Shown here one piece after another: positions 51,239-59,584 of a stretch of 64,000 nt of DNA (its first letter is position 1; each line of letters opens with the position of its first letter). Made by a program: the position numbers and the translations under genes. The stretch comes from Roseovarius litoreus. Lineage in GTDB: Bacteria; Pseudomonadota; Alphaproteobacteria; Rhodobacterales; Rhodobacteraceae. The DNA lies in assembly GCF_900142765.1 (NCBI RefSeq), contig NZ_FRCB01000008.1, positions 62,001-126,000 of the forward strand, in the 5' to 3' direction. Below the pieces are notes generated by a model. That model was not told the DNA's origin. It saw only the letters and a program-made list of their open reading frames with translations, and ran no database searches.

Positions 51239-51837
51239 CTTACACACTCCTACACAGGCGGTACCACCACCGCACTCATACCAATCCGGTTGCACCTGAC
51301 CTGATGCGACCGAACACGAATTCCGCTGCCAAACTCCGGCAAACGGACACAGAACCGCGGCTGACTGATCGTCAGAGGGCAGGCATCGTCTTGTGCGCCT
51401 TTTCAGACGCAAAACACCTCATGGTCCCTCCGAACCACTGCCATGCCATCCAGCCGGGCTTTTTGGGGCTGATTTTCAGCTGGGTTCGTTGATCCGGGAA
51501 AATTCGTGACAAATTTGGGTGGAAAGATGGCGAAAAAGGGATCGGGGGATTGGGGCTTTTGGCGCGCTCGGCTAACAAGATCGACGGGAGGTGGAGCACT
51601 ACCCTTGGTTGCGCGAAATAATTGGCTATATATATGTTTTATAACGTTTTTTTACGTATTCGGGGGCTGCATTTAGCGGCGGCGCAAGGGGTCGGTCCGG
51701 ATTATTTCCATATCAAGGACGCACGGTTTCCGGGGCGATTTCAAGGGTTTTTCGGCTGCGCACCCAGACCCGGGCACCGCCAAATACTCGCCTGAATTGT
51801 GTAAGATTTGTACAAAATTGTCGCCAGGTTGTACCAA
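51239..51837. other. intergenic region between RTX and fpr genes
   Basis: 599 bases without a convincing gene. From the RTX start outwards: the AGGAG site, then a Cys-containing open stretch to 51412 that I do not think is translated, then an AT-rich island at about 51616-51660 with TATATATATG and a run of seven T, probably carrying the RTX promoter. A TTTGTACAAA palindrome is at 51807-51816 and a short copy of the dispersed GGCGAGTATTTGG motif (reverse strand) at 51780-51792. Confidence 0.55.
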
Positions 51838-52647
51838 TCAATCCACGAAAGCACGCTCGACCACATAGGTTCCGGGCACGCTGTTGGAGCCTTCTTCCAG
51901 ACCGACCGCCTCGCAAAGGGATTTGCCGTCGCGCAGCATCTCCATCGAGCCGCAGATCATCACCCGGTCCTTCGCCGGATCGAGCGCTGGCAAGTCGAGG
52001 TCGTCGAACACACGGCCCGATGTGATCGCATCGGTCACCCGGAGACGGCGGGGGTGGTCTTCGCGGGTGACGCAGGTGTAGTGCCGCAACCGGTCGGCGG
52101 CCAGTTCGCCCACCAGCGGATCGTCTTGCGTGGCGGCCACCAGCTGTTCGCCATAGGTCAGCTCGGCCTGCTGGCGGCACCCATGCATCAGAACGACCGT
52201 TTCGAATTTCTCATAGGTTTCCGGATCACGGACCAGGCTGGCGAACGGTGCGATGCCGGTGCCGGTCGAGAGCATGTAGAGCCTGCGCCCGGGCAAAAGC
52301 GCATCGAGAACGAGCGTGCCTGTGGGTTTCTTGCGCATCAGAACTGTATCGCCCGGTGTGATCCGTTGCAGATGTTCGGTCAGCGGACCGTCCGGCACCT
52401 TGATCGAATAGAATTCCAGGCTGTCATCCCAGGCGGGCGACGCGATGGAATAGGCGCGAAAGACCGGGCGTTCGGCATTCGGCAGACCGATCATCACGAA
52501 TTCGCCCGAACGAAACCGAAAGCTGGTCGGACGCGTCATGCGAAAGCGAAACAGACGGTCGGTGTAATGTTCGACCTCGGTCACGGTTTCGGCGAAGCAA
52601 TTGGCGGGAACAGGCGGCATGGGGGCGGTTGCGGAGTGAACTGTCAT
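51838..52647 (-). CDS. fpr: ferredoxin/flavodoxin-NADP reductase
   Basis: A 269-residue FAD enzyme passing electrons between NADPH and ferredoxin or flavodoxin. R-A-Y-S-I-A-S-P binds FAD, S-T-G-T-G-I-A-P-F is the NADP phosphate loop, V-M-I-C-G-S-M-E-M the nicotinamide region, and the C-terminus ends V-V-E-R-A-F-V-D, usual for bacterial subclass I Fpr. Start at 52647 follows AAAGGA. It lies just downstream of the MarR gene but has its own upstream region with a motif shared with the amidohydrolase unit; it could feed the ring reductase, which is inference. Confidence 0.93.
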   Translation of the reverse strand: MTVHSATAPMPPVPANCFAETVTEVEHYTDRLFRFRMTRPTSFRFRSGEFVMIGLPNAERPVFRAYSIASPAWDDSLEFYSIKVPDGPLTEHLQRITPGDTVLMRKKPTGTLVLDALLPGRRLYMLSTGTGIAPFASLVRDPETYEKFETVVLMHGCRQQAELTYGEQLVAATQDDPLVGELAADRLRHYTCVTREDHPRRLRVTDAITSGRVFDDLDLPALDPAKDRVMICGSMEMLRDGKSLCEAVGLEEGSNSVPGTYVVERAFVD

Positions 52648-52690
52648 CGGGGCGTCCTTTGAAACTCGGTCCACAAAGGGTAGCAATTTT

Positions 52691-52708
52691 TTGTTTGTAT
52701 GCGAACAA
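52691..52708. promoter_or_regulatory. candidate operator upstream of fpr
   Basis: TTGTTTGTATGCGAACAA, an imperfect palindrome, 44 bases before the fpr start. Its first 11 bases recur exactly at 55047-55057 upstream of the amidohydrolase gene. A MarR-type regulator is encoded between the two. Confidence 0.45.
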
Positions 52709-52772
52709 CTTTTCGACGGGAAAAACGCTTTCCCAATGGGCCGCTTCAGCACGGTCGCAAATGCCGAAAAAT

Positions 52773-53246
52773 TCAGCCGATCTTGCGCAGAAGCCGCTGG
52801 AGGGTTGTCTGTTCGCTGCGTGTCAGGGGGGCAAGGGTCAGGCGGGTGATCTCGGTGGCCAGGGGCAGGACCCGATCATGCACGCGCCACCCTTCGGGGG
52901 TGAGGCGCAGCATGTGCAGACGGTGATCTTCCTCGGAGGGGAACTTTTCGATCAGGCCGCGCTGCGTCAGACGACGCACGACACCGTTGATGGTCGAGTT
53001 GTCCATGGCCGTCTGCCGCCCGAGAGAGTTTTGCGACGACGGCTCAACCTCGGCCAGCTTGACCAGTGCTGCGAATTGCTGAGCGGTGAGCCCTTCGCCC
53101 ATATGTGCGGTGAAGATGCTGAGGTGACGCTGTTGCGCCTTGCGCAAAAGAAACCCCGCCTGCGTGTCCAGCACATAGCGACGGCGCACACGTTTCGTGG
53201 TTGCGTCGTCGTCATGGACCTCGTTTGAAGGCTCGCTCCGGGTCAA
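52773..53246 (-). CDS. MarR-family transcriptional regulator
   Basis: A 157-residue winged-helix regulator. The central part (L-T-A-Q-Q-F-A-A-L-V-K-L; D-N-S-T-I-N-G-V-V-R-R-L-T-Q-R-G-L-I-E-K; D-H-R-L-H-M-L-R-L-T-P-E-G) is the MarR DNA-binding and wing region. The start is TTG at 53246, eight bases after AAGGA; no in-frame ATG is suitable. It follows the DUF1185 gene by 18 bases, so it is the last gene of the catabolic unit and probably senses a pathway compound. The N-terminus carries an extra charged segment (D-D-D-A-T-T-K-R-V-R-R-R). Confidence 0.88.
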   Translation of the reverse strand: MTRSEPSNEVHDDDATTKRVRRRYVLDTQAGFLLRKAQQRHLSIFTAHMGEGLTAQQFAALVKLAEVEPSSQNSLGRQTAMDNSTINGVVRRLTQRGLIEKFPSEEDHRLHMLRLTPEGWRVHDRVLPLATEITRLTLAPLTRSEQTTLQRLLRKIG

Positions 53247-53264
53247 AATGCGGGTCCTTTCAGG

Positions 53265-53849
53265 TCAGCGTAACCCGTCTTTGCCGATCGCCTCGGCAGC
53301 TGTCAACCCGCCAACCCGGGGCAAGGGACGCCCGCTATCGGTGACGGCAACGGCGACCATGATCTCGTTCGCGCGCGGCGCATCGTTCAAACGCACCTCG
53401 ATCCCATCGAAATGGCTGCGCACATAGGCCGCGTCCTTGTGGCCAAGCGGCACGTCAAGCGGCTGGCCGGGACCCCCCATCTTTTTCGATGATGGCACAA
53501 GCGCCGCCCCCTTTTCGACCGCGGCCCGAAGGGGCGCGCCCAGCTTTGGATGCAGGATCGCGGCGGCATGTTCCAACTCGCCGTTTTCGCCGACCATCGC
53601 GGCCTTGCCATAGCTTTCGGCCTCGGCTGGCGTGATCCCCAAAGCCTCGACGCAGCGCCGGCCCAGAAGGTCACCAAGTTCGGCGCCGATATCCATCAGG
53701 ATCTCGAGATCCGCCTCGAAGCGGCCCGCAAAGGGGTTTTCGATGACCGCCACCGCGGCGGCGCGGCGCGTCGGCGGCGCGATGGTCTGGCCCATTTCAA
53801 TGTGGGTTTCGTCAAGAAAGACAGCAATCTTGCGGATTTTCGCCTGCAT
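53265..53849 (-). CDS. DUF1185 (amino acid synthesis family) protein, copy 1
   Basis: A 194-residue protein of the AA_synth/DUF1185 family. Conserved phrases: V-I-E-N-P-F-A-G-R, S-Y-G-K, G-E-L-E-H, V-P-S-S-K-K-M-G-G-P-G, Y-V-R-S-H-F-D and D-A-P-R-A. These are shared almost word for word with a second copy at 58108-58692, so the two are paralogues in one locus. The biochemical role is not established. Lies 12 bases after the amidohydrolase gene. Confidence 0.87.
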   Translation of the reverse strand: MQAKIRKIAVFLDETHIEMGQTIAPPTRRAAAVAVIENPFAGRFEADLEILMDIGAELGDLLGRRCVEALGITPAEAESYGKAAMVGENGELEHAAAILHPKLGAPLRAAVEKGAALVPSSKKMGGPGQPLDVPLGHKDAAYVRSHFDGIEVRLNDAPRANEIMVAVAVTDSGRPLPRVGGLTAAEAIGKDGLR

Positions 53850-53861
53850 TTTCGTGCTCCT

Positions 53862-55031
53862 TCAGATGACCGGCACGCGGGCCGAAGGCGGGGTCGAGCG
53901 CGAGCGCCCGGTGCGCATCTTGCCGTCGATCATGACGGCGGCGATGCCGGGGATGTTGCCCATGGCCATAGCACCCAGAACGTCGTCACCCGGCGAGCCG
54001 CCGGGCCGGTCCATGAAGACCAGATCCGCCGGGCGACCAGGCGCGAGGATGCCCTGGCTCAGTCCGCGCCGATGGGCCACGTTGCCGCTGCCGCAGCACC
54101 ACGCAAGCTCGGCCGGCAGGCCCCCGAAGCTGGCCAGAAGGGTTGCCATGCGCAACATGCCGTTGGGCTGGACACCCGATCCGGCGGGCGCATCGGTGCC
54201 GATCAGGAAATCGGCGAGCCGGTCATTCGCCATCGCCCCTTCGAGCGCGACGATGGCGGATTTCTCGTTGCCATTGTGCACCGCCTCGAGCGCGCCGGTG
54301 GCATGGCGGCACAACTCGCGGATATCGTCATGCGGGATGGAGGTGGGACCGCCATTGATGTGGCTCACGATATCGGGCTGCGCCTCGAGCACATCTGCCG
54401 CGCCGACCAGATGCGAGCCGGCAATCGACGGCCCGCCGGTATGCATGATCGTCTCGATGCCCAACTCACGGCACCATGCGGTGACGCGGGCGGCGTCCGG
54501 CCCCTTGGCGACGGTGCCAAGGCCGATCTCGCCGATATGGCGGATACCGGCATCTTTCAGGGCGACATAGAAGTCGCGGTCAAAGTCCAGTTCGGGCACT
54601 GGGGCGCCCGCGATGACCTTGGCGCCAACGGCGCGGAAATTGGTGAAACAGCGCTGTGCGACCATCGCCAGCGCCTTGACGCCTTCGGCATCCTTGGGGC
54701 GGCCCGGCAGGTGCACTTCGCCTGCAGAAATGAAGGTGGTGACGCCGCCGTTCACGTTCATCTCGATCCAGCCGGTCTGGTTCTGGCGGGGGGTCCAGTC
54801 GCCGAAGACCGGGTGGCAATGGCCGTCGATCAACCCCGGAGCCACGGCGCACCCGGCGGCGTCGATCTCGTGATCGGCGGGTTCGGCGGTGAAGCCCGCG
54901 ATCACACCATCCTCGATCAGAAGGCAGTCGCTATCGGCCAGAGGGGCGTTCAGATCGCCGGTGAGCAAGCGGCCGATATTGCGGATCAGGCAGCGGCCCG
55001 TGGCCGGAGTGTCCTTGGTTTCAACAGCCAT
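53862..55031 (-). CDS. enamidase-type amidohydrolase
   Basis: A 389-residue cyclic amidohydrolase. I-D-G-H-C-H-P has metal ligands His71 and His73; later H-T-G-G-P-S, H-I-N-G-G-P-T and L-I-G-T-D-A-P-A-G-S-G (metal Asp) follow. The overall pattern resembles enamidase of nicotinate fermentation, which hydrolyses 6-oxo-tetrahydronicotinate to an open-chain formylglutarate. The assignment rests on this resemblance and on the neighbouring 6-hydroxynicotinate reductase-like gene. It begins a separate cluster (amidohydrolase, DUF1185, marR) after a 76-base gap. Confidence 0.8.
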   Translation of the reverse strand: MAVETKDTPATGRCLIRNIGRLLTGDLNAPLADSDCLLIEDGVIAGFTAEPADHEIDAAGCAVAPGLIDGHCHPVFGDWTPRQNQTGWIEMNVNGGVTTFISAGEVHLPGRPKDAEGVKALAMVAQRCFTNFRAVGAKVIAGAPVPELDFDRDFYVALKDAGIRHIGEIGLGTVAKGPDAARVTAWCRELGIETIMHTGGPSIAGSHLVGAADVLEAQPDIVSHINGGPTSIPHDDIRELCRHATGALEAVHNGNEKSAIVALEGAMANDRLADFLIGTDAPAGSGVQPNGMLRMATLLASFGGLPAELAWCCGSGNVAHRRGLSQGILAPGRPADLVFMDRPGGSPGDDVLGAMAMGNIPGIAAVMIDGKMRTGRSRSTPPSARVPVI

Positions 55032-55046
55032 TCAAAATCCCCGATC

Positions 55047-55064
55047 TTGTTTGTATGGAAACGA
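55047..55064. promoter_or_regulatory. candidate operator upstream of the amidohydrolase gene
   Basis: TTGTTTGTATGGAAACGA; the first 11 bases are identical to the element upstream of fpr (52691-52701), and GTTT/AAAC arms make it weakly palindromic. It lies 16 bases before the amidohydrolase start, a position suited to repression. Confidence 0.45.
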
Positions 55065-55107
55065 TACTGCGCAGCTTTTGAGCTGACAAGCCCGTTGGGA
55101 GGCGCGG

Positions 55108-56367
55108 CTAGAGCAGGGCAAGGCTGAACCATGGGACCAGTGCGAGAACCAACAGCGCAAGGCAGGCCGCCAGAAAGAAGGGCGCGGTCACCCAGAACAC
55201 CCGAAGCGGGCTGACATTGCTGACCTGGGCTGCCACGTAAAGGCCGATGCCTACCGGTGGCGACAGCAACCCGAGGATCAGGTTGATCGAGACGACGACC
55301 CCGAAATGCAAAGGGTGGATGCCGTAGACATCCGTCGCGATCGGCAGCAGGATCGGCACCACCATGATGAGCCCCGGAATGCCGTCGATCACCGTGCCCA
55401 CCACCAGCAGCGCCACAAGCACCAGCAGCATGAAGGCCATGGGCGTTGTGGCAACGGACTGAATCCAGGCCGCGGCGGTCTGCGGCACCTGCCCGAAGAT
55501 CAGCACCCAGGAGAACACCCCCGCCGCCGCCACGAGAAACAGCACCAGCGCGCTGTTGATCCCGGTGCGGATCAGGATCAGGGGGAAATCACGCAGCCGG
55601 AGCGAGCGGGTATAAAAGAGGCCGATCAGCACGGCGAGGACAGCGCCGACGGCGGCGGCCTCGGTCGGAGAGCCGAAGCCGCCCAAGATGGTGCCGATGA
55701 TCACCAGAGGAATGGCCAGCATCGGCAAGGCATTGCGCAGCGCGGCGAAGCGCGCGGGCCATGTCTGTCGCGTGCCGACCGGATAGGCGTGTTTGCGGCC
55801 CAGAAGGGCCACGACCAGAATAAAGAGGCCGGTGAGCATCAGGCCCGGCAGGATGCCCGCCACCAGCATGTCACGCACGGCCACCTGCGCCAGCACGGCA
55901 TAGACCACGAAGACGATCGAGGGCGGGATGATCGGCCCCAGAAGCCCGCCATAGGCCGTGAGGCCGGCGGCGAAGGCGCGATCATAGCCTGCGCGCTGCA
56001 TCTCGGGGACCATCACCTGGCTCATCATGGCGATCTGTGCCGTGGCGGACCCAAGGATCGACGCCACCATCATGTTGGCCAGAAGGTTGATATAGGCCAG
56101 CCCACCCTTGAGCGCCCCGACAAAGGCCGCCGCCAGCTGGACCAGCCGCTGCGTGATGCCCGCCCCGTTCATCAGCTCGCCCACCAGAATGAAGAGCGGG
56201 ATGGCCAGAAGGCTGAAATTGTCGAGCGACGTGAACAGCTTGAGCGGATAGCTTTGCAGGAGAATGAGGTTGTTCGTGTCGTAGATGAAAACCAGTGCCG
56301 CCACGCACAGGATCAATCCGATCGGCAAGCCGATCACCAGAAGCAGCAGGAAAGCGACCAGCGTCAT
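55108..56367 (-). CDS. dctM: TRAP transporter large permease (DctM)
   Basis: A 419-residue membrane protein with about twelve helices, the ion-coupled channel subunit of a TRAP transporter. G-S-A-T-A-Q-I-A, G-P-I-I-P-P-S-I and P-V-G-I-G-L-Y are the usual DctM landmarks. Its start overlaps the small-subunit gene by four bases. Encoded within the heterocycle locus, so it presumably imports the substrate, likely a carboxylate, with sodium. Confidence 0.94.
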   Translation of the reverse strand: MTLVAFLLLLVIGLPIGLILCVAALVFIYDTNNLILLQSYPLKLFTSLDNFSLLAIPLFILVGELMNGAGITQRLVQLAAAFVGALKGGLAYINLLANMMVASILGSATAQIAMMSQVMVPEMQRAGYDRAFAAGLTAYGGLLGPIIPPSIVFVVYAVLAQVAVRDMLVAGILPGLMLTGLFILVVALLGRKHAYPVGTRQTWPARFAALRNALPMLAIPLVIIGTILGGFGSPTEAAAVGAVLAVLIGLFYTRSLRLRDFPLILIRTGINSALVLFLVAAAGVFSWVLIFGQVPQTAAAWIQSVATTPMAFMLLVLVALLVVGTVIDGIPGLIMVVPILLPIATDVYGIHPLHFGVVVSINLILGLLSPPVGIGLYVAAQVSNVSPLRVFWVTAPFFLAACLALLVLALVPWFSLALL

Positions 56368-56972
56368 CGGGACGTCTCCGGGAGGGGAACATCGTCCTCG
56401 GACGGATCGAGTTCACGGGCGAGATTGCGTTGCGGGATCAGGCCCAGATCCTCGGCCAGATTGGTGAGCGCGTGAACGGTCAGCGTCAGAGCGAACCACG
56501 GCATCACGAGATAGAACCAGAACACCGGCCAGACCAGCACGGGTGTTTTGCCGGAATAGATGAAGTTGAAGGTCGTGCCTTCGAATGTCGAGATGTCGAA
56601 ACCGGCGGCAACAAGTCCAGGCGGATTGAACCATATCCAGTTGAGCCAGATGAGGATAATGCCGAAGACGGACGCCAGCACCGAGACGGACACCCGAAGC
56701 GCGCGCACGCCGAGCGGGCCAACCGCCTCATGCAGCAGGCGGACGGCCGGATCGATGCGAGCCCGCAGCATCAACGAGGCCCCCACGAAGCCGGACCATG
56801 CCATCGCCAGCACGGCCAGCTCATCCGCCCATGCCAGAGTGATCTCGAAAAGGCGGAACCCCACGTTCAAGAGAACAAGAGAGATGACCGCAAAGACAAG
56901 CAGCATCAACAGAATGCGCTCGATCCGGACAATGCCATCGGACAGGGCGCGCAACAGGCGTATCAGCGGCAT
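56364..56972 (-). CDS. dctQ: TRAP transporter small permease (DctQ)
   Basis: A 202-residue protein with four membrane helices; W-A-D-E-L-A-V-L-A-M-A-W-S-G-F-V-G-A is the family signature of DctQ. It sits between the binding protein and the large permease, separated from the former by a 74-base gap that contains a strong hairpin. C-terminal tail is acidic and polar. Confidence 0.92.
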   Translation of the reverse strand: MPLIRLLRALSDGIVRIERILLMLLVFAVISLVLLNVGFRLFEITLAWADELAVLAMAWSGFVGASLMLRARIDPAVRLLHEAVGPLGVRALRVSVSVLASVFGIILIWLNWIWFNPPGLVAAGFDISTFEGTTFNFIYSGKTPVLVWPVFWFYLVMPWFALTLTVHALTNLAEDLGLIPQRNLARELDPSEDDVPLPETSR

Positions 56973-57003
56973 GCGGTTCTTCCTTGGGTCTCGGGGTATT
57001 TGC

Positions 57004-57032
57004 GGTGGCGCGGCATGACCGGCCGCACCACC
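57004..57032 (-). promoter_or_regulatory. intercistronic hairpin between dctP and dctQ
   Basis: Arms 57004-57014 and 57022-57032 form 10 of 11 pairs around a 7-base loop, 15 bases after the dctP stop. No T-run follows. It likely protects the 3' end of dctP mRNA or partly attenuates transcription, giving excess binding protein. Confidence 0.6.
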
Positions 57033-57046
57033 CGGGTTTTACCAGA

Positions 57047-58024
57047 TCAGAACGAGGCGACCAGCTCGCGCAGGCGGGCGACATAGGAGGTCTTGGCCCC
57101 CCATTCGGCATCCCAACGCTCGACGATATCGCCAAAGAAGTCCTGACCCACATCCTCGGTGATCTGGATGCCCGACACTTCACGCAGGCTGGCCAGCTTT
57201 TTATCTTCTTCCGCCACGAAACGGTCGATGGTGCGGTCGCAATGCATCTGCGTCACCTCGCTGATCAGGGCGCGATCCTCTTCGGAGAGCGTTGCCCAGA
57301 CCGGCGCCGAAATCAGGGCCACCATGCCGAACATATGGTGGTTGGTCTCGAGGATATGCGGCGCATGTTCGTAGTAGCGGAAGTTGATGATGGATTCGTA
57401 ATCCATGTCCAGCCCGTCGATCTGACCATTGGCGAGCGAGTCGTAGATCGCCGGAAGCGGCATCGGCGCGGGCGCGGCGCCGAACATCTCGAAGAAGGTG
57501 CTGATCGCCGGGGCGGGCGTGATCCGGATCCGCTTGCCGGCAAGATCGGCGGCGGAGTCGATATTCTCGCGCATAACCATCTGGCGCATCCCGATCATCG
57601 CATAGCAGACGCCGACCGTGCCGGTGGCTGCGGGCAGCGTGTCGAGGATCTCGCGCGCCTCGTCCGAGCGCAGGACACGCGCGGCATCTTCGATATTATC
57701 CACGAGGAAGGGGGCGTGCAGCGCGGCCATGTCCGGCACGCGGAAGGTCAGCTCGGCGGTGGTGAGCCACGCCATGTCGAGCGCCCCGGTTTGCAATTGC
57801 TGCAGCATGGCGGATTCGTTGCCCAGCTGGCCCGAGGGGAAGGCGGTGATCGAAAAACGCCCATCCGACCGCTCCTTGAGCGTTTCGGACATCGCGTCCA
57901 CCTCCTTGTTCCAGACATGCACCGGGGGCGTGATCAGCCCCAGACGGAATTCACGCTCTTGTGCCATGGCCGGCAAGGCCAGCCCAAGCGCCACAACTGT
58001 TGCCATCATCGGCTTCAAAAACAT
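57047..58024 (-). CDS. dctP: TRAP transporter substrate-binding protein (DctP)
   Basis: A 325-residue periplasmic binding protein with signal peptide (1-21, ending A-M-A). R-L-G-L-I-T-P-P-V-H-V-W-N-K opens the mature domain, and G-K-R-I-R-I-T-P-A-P with A-N-G-Q-I-D-G-L-D-M carry the usual Arg that holds a substrate carboxylate. The ligand is unknown, but the locus suggests an aromatic or reduced N-heterocyclic carboxylate. Bracketed by hairpins at 57004-57032 and 58056-58076. Confidence 0.92.
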   Translation of the reverse strand: MFLKPMMATVVALGLALPAMAQEREFRLGLITPPVHVWNKEVDAMSETLKERSDGRFSITAFPSGQLGNESAMLQQLQTGALDMAWLTTAELTFRVPDMAALHAPFLVDNIEDAARVLRSDEAREILDTLPAATGTVGVCYAMIGMRQMVMRENIDSAADLAGKRIRITPAPAISTFFEMFGAAPAPMPLPAIYDSLANGQIDGLDMDYESIINFRYYEHAPHILETNHHMFGMVALISAPVWATLSEEDRALISEVTQMHCDRTIDRFVAEEDKKLASLREVSGIQITEDVGQDFFGDIVERWDAEWGAKTSYVARLRELVASF

Positions 58025-58055
58025 TCTCGATCTCCCTATCGGTTACTTGTTCAAG

Positions 58056-58076
58056 CCCGGAGTTTTCGTCTCCGGG
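58056..58076 (-). promoter_or_regulatory. hairpin upstream of dctP
   Basis: CCCGGAG (58056-58062) pairs perfectly with CTCCGGG (58070-58076) over a 7-base loop, in the 83-base gap between the DUF1185 gene and dctP. Could be a 5' stabilising stem or a terminator remnant; no T-run. Confidence 0.5.
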
Positions 58077-58107
58077 TCGGTATGGCGGCGCGGTCCGCGC
58101 CAGCATT

Positions 58108-58692
58108 CTATCGCAATCCATCCCTTCCCTCTATGTCGGCGGCGGCAAGGCCTCCGACACGCGCATGTATGCGAGGCCCGGTCGTCATGACCAGTATCAA
58201 GGCCAGTTCAGCAGCACGAGGCGCATCGGTCAGCCCGACTTCCATTGCGTCGAAATGACTGCGCACATAAGAGGCGTTCACATGGGTGATCGGCACATCA
58301 AGCCGGGTGCCCGGCCCGCCCACCTTCTTGGTGGAGGGCACGATCGCCATCGCATCGCCCAGGACTTCGCGCATCGCCCATCCCCCCGGCACATGCCAAA
58401 GCGCGCCATGCTCCAACTCGCCCGCGGCGCCGACGATGGCGCCCTTGCCATAGCCCTGCACCTGCGCGGGATCGCCGCCAAGGGCGTCGAGCATCCGGCG
58501 GGCCATCGCCTCGCCCAAGGGTTTGAGCGTGTCCATGAAGGGCGCGATGTCGGGCTCGTAGCGACCGGCGAAGGGGTTTTCGATGACCGACACCATGGCG
58601 ACCCGGCGCAGAGGCACAGACGCGGGAGGGCCGAATTCGTGAAAGATCTCTTCGGTCAGGAGCGCCTGTTTGCGCAAGGTGAGATCAGGCAT
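58108..58692 (-). CDS. DUF1185 (amino acid synthesis family) protein, copy 2
   Basis: A 194-residue paralogue of the protein at 53265-53849, sharing V-I-E-N-P-F-A-G-R, G-Y-G-K, G-E-L-E-H, V-P-S-T-K-K-V-G-G-P-G, Y-V-R-S-H-F-D and R-V-G-G-L. Start at 58692 (MPDLTLRKQ) overlaps the UPF0280 gene by eight bases. Two diverged copies in one locus suggest either a heteromeric protein or two related reactions. Confidence 0.86.
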   Translation of the reverse strand: MPDLTLRKQALLTEEIFHEFGPPASVPLRRVAMVSVIENPFAGRYEPDIAPFMDTLKPLGEAMARRMLDALGGDPAQVQGYGKGAIVGAAGELEHGALWHVPGGWAMREVLGDAMAIVPSTKKVGGPGTRLDVPITHVNASYVRSHFDAMEVGLTDAPRAAELALILVMTTGPRIHARVGGLAAADIEGRDGLR

Positions 58693-59584
58693 GTGCAAGC
58701 GCCTCCCTGTTAGGCTGTGAAATAGTCGCGAATAGCGGCAGATCGCCGACAACACGCGCGGTGCCCTGAAGAACGATGAGCGCGCCGCCGATCAGGCCGC
58801 GCGCCAGCATCGAGCGGGCCGCCGTCTCTCCCGCGTCGAGGGCGGCCGAAATCCGGTCAGGCGAGAGCGGGGCGACATGCTGCGTCACAAGCCGCGCCCC
58901 CAGATCGCTGTCGGGCGACAGAACATGCGCCGGAGCACGGGTCACGGCCGCATCGCCGGGCAGATCAACGGCATTGGCGATGAGCGTTGCCGCCGCATCG
59001 GCGGATTCCGCATCACGGGCGAGCACGGTGACACTGTCGGCGATGCCCATCGAATGGCTGCGCCCCCGCGCGCCGCTGGTGGCCACCCCGCGCCATGGGG
59101 TTTGAGGCCCGATCATGATCCGCCCCGGTGACGCGGGTGCTGAGGGATCCACCACGACGCCAAGCCTGTAAGGAGCTGCCCCTTGCGCCAGAAAGAGTGC
59201 GATATCGCCCCCGTTATTGACATAGGCGCGCACTAGCCCCGGAACGTCGGTCATCGCCGCAAGAATGGCCGAAGCCCCGGCCCCGGCCACAGCCGCCATG
59301 GGCGTGACGAAAGTGGGCAGATGGGCGCGCGCGGCACGCGCCATGGCGCGCGCCACCCGGCCTTGCAAAGGGCACTCGGGCAAGGGCCTGACGGGTTGGC
59401 GCAAAAGCGGCAGTTCGGACACAAGCTCGGACAGGAGGCTGTCGAAGCGGGTGATGGCCTGGCCATAGGCGGTCCGGACTGAGGATGCCGGGCCGTCTGC
59501 TTGCACGATCATGTCGATCGGCCCGTGCTGCAGATGCAGCCGCCCGTCGGCAAGGTGCCGGTGGAAAGGGCCTGCGCCGGTCAT
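58685..59584 (-). CDS. UPF0280 / ApbE-like protein
   Basis: A 299-residue protein of the UPF0280 family, structurally related to the flavin transferase ApbE. M-A-A-V-A-G-A-G-A-S-A-I-L (about 97-109), Y-V-N-N-G-G-D-I-A-L-F-L and G-R-S-H-S-M-G-I-A-D-S-V-T-V match the family. Role unknown; flavin handling for the ring reductase is a possible inference. The start overlaps the reductase stop (ATGA) and the end overlaps the DUF1185 gene. Confidence 0.83.
   Translation of the reverse strand: MTGAGPFHRHLADGRLHLQHGPIDMIVQADGPASSVRTAYGQAITRFDSLLSELVSELPLLRQPVRPLPECPLQGRVARAMARAARAHLPTFVTPMAAVAGAGASAILAAMTDVPGLVRAYVNNGGDIALFLAQGAAPYRLGVVVDPSAPASPGRIMIGPQTPWRGVATSGARGRSHSMGIADSVTVLARDAESADAAATLIANAVDLPGDAAVTRAPAHVLSPDSDLGARLVTQHVAPLSPDRISAALDAGETAARSMLARGLIGGALIVLQGTARVVGDLPLFATISQPNREALAHA

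Noticed and set aside
51239-51412. 58-residue Cys-rich N-terminal extension of the RTX protein
   Set aside because: The frame is open, but AGGAG sits eight bases before TTG 51238 and the extension has neither a signal nor similarity to the SdrD-like domain; not excluded entirely.
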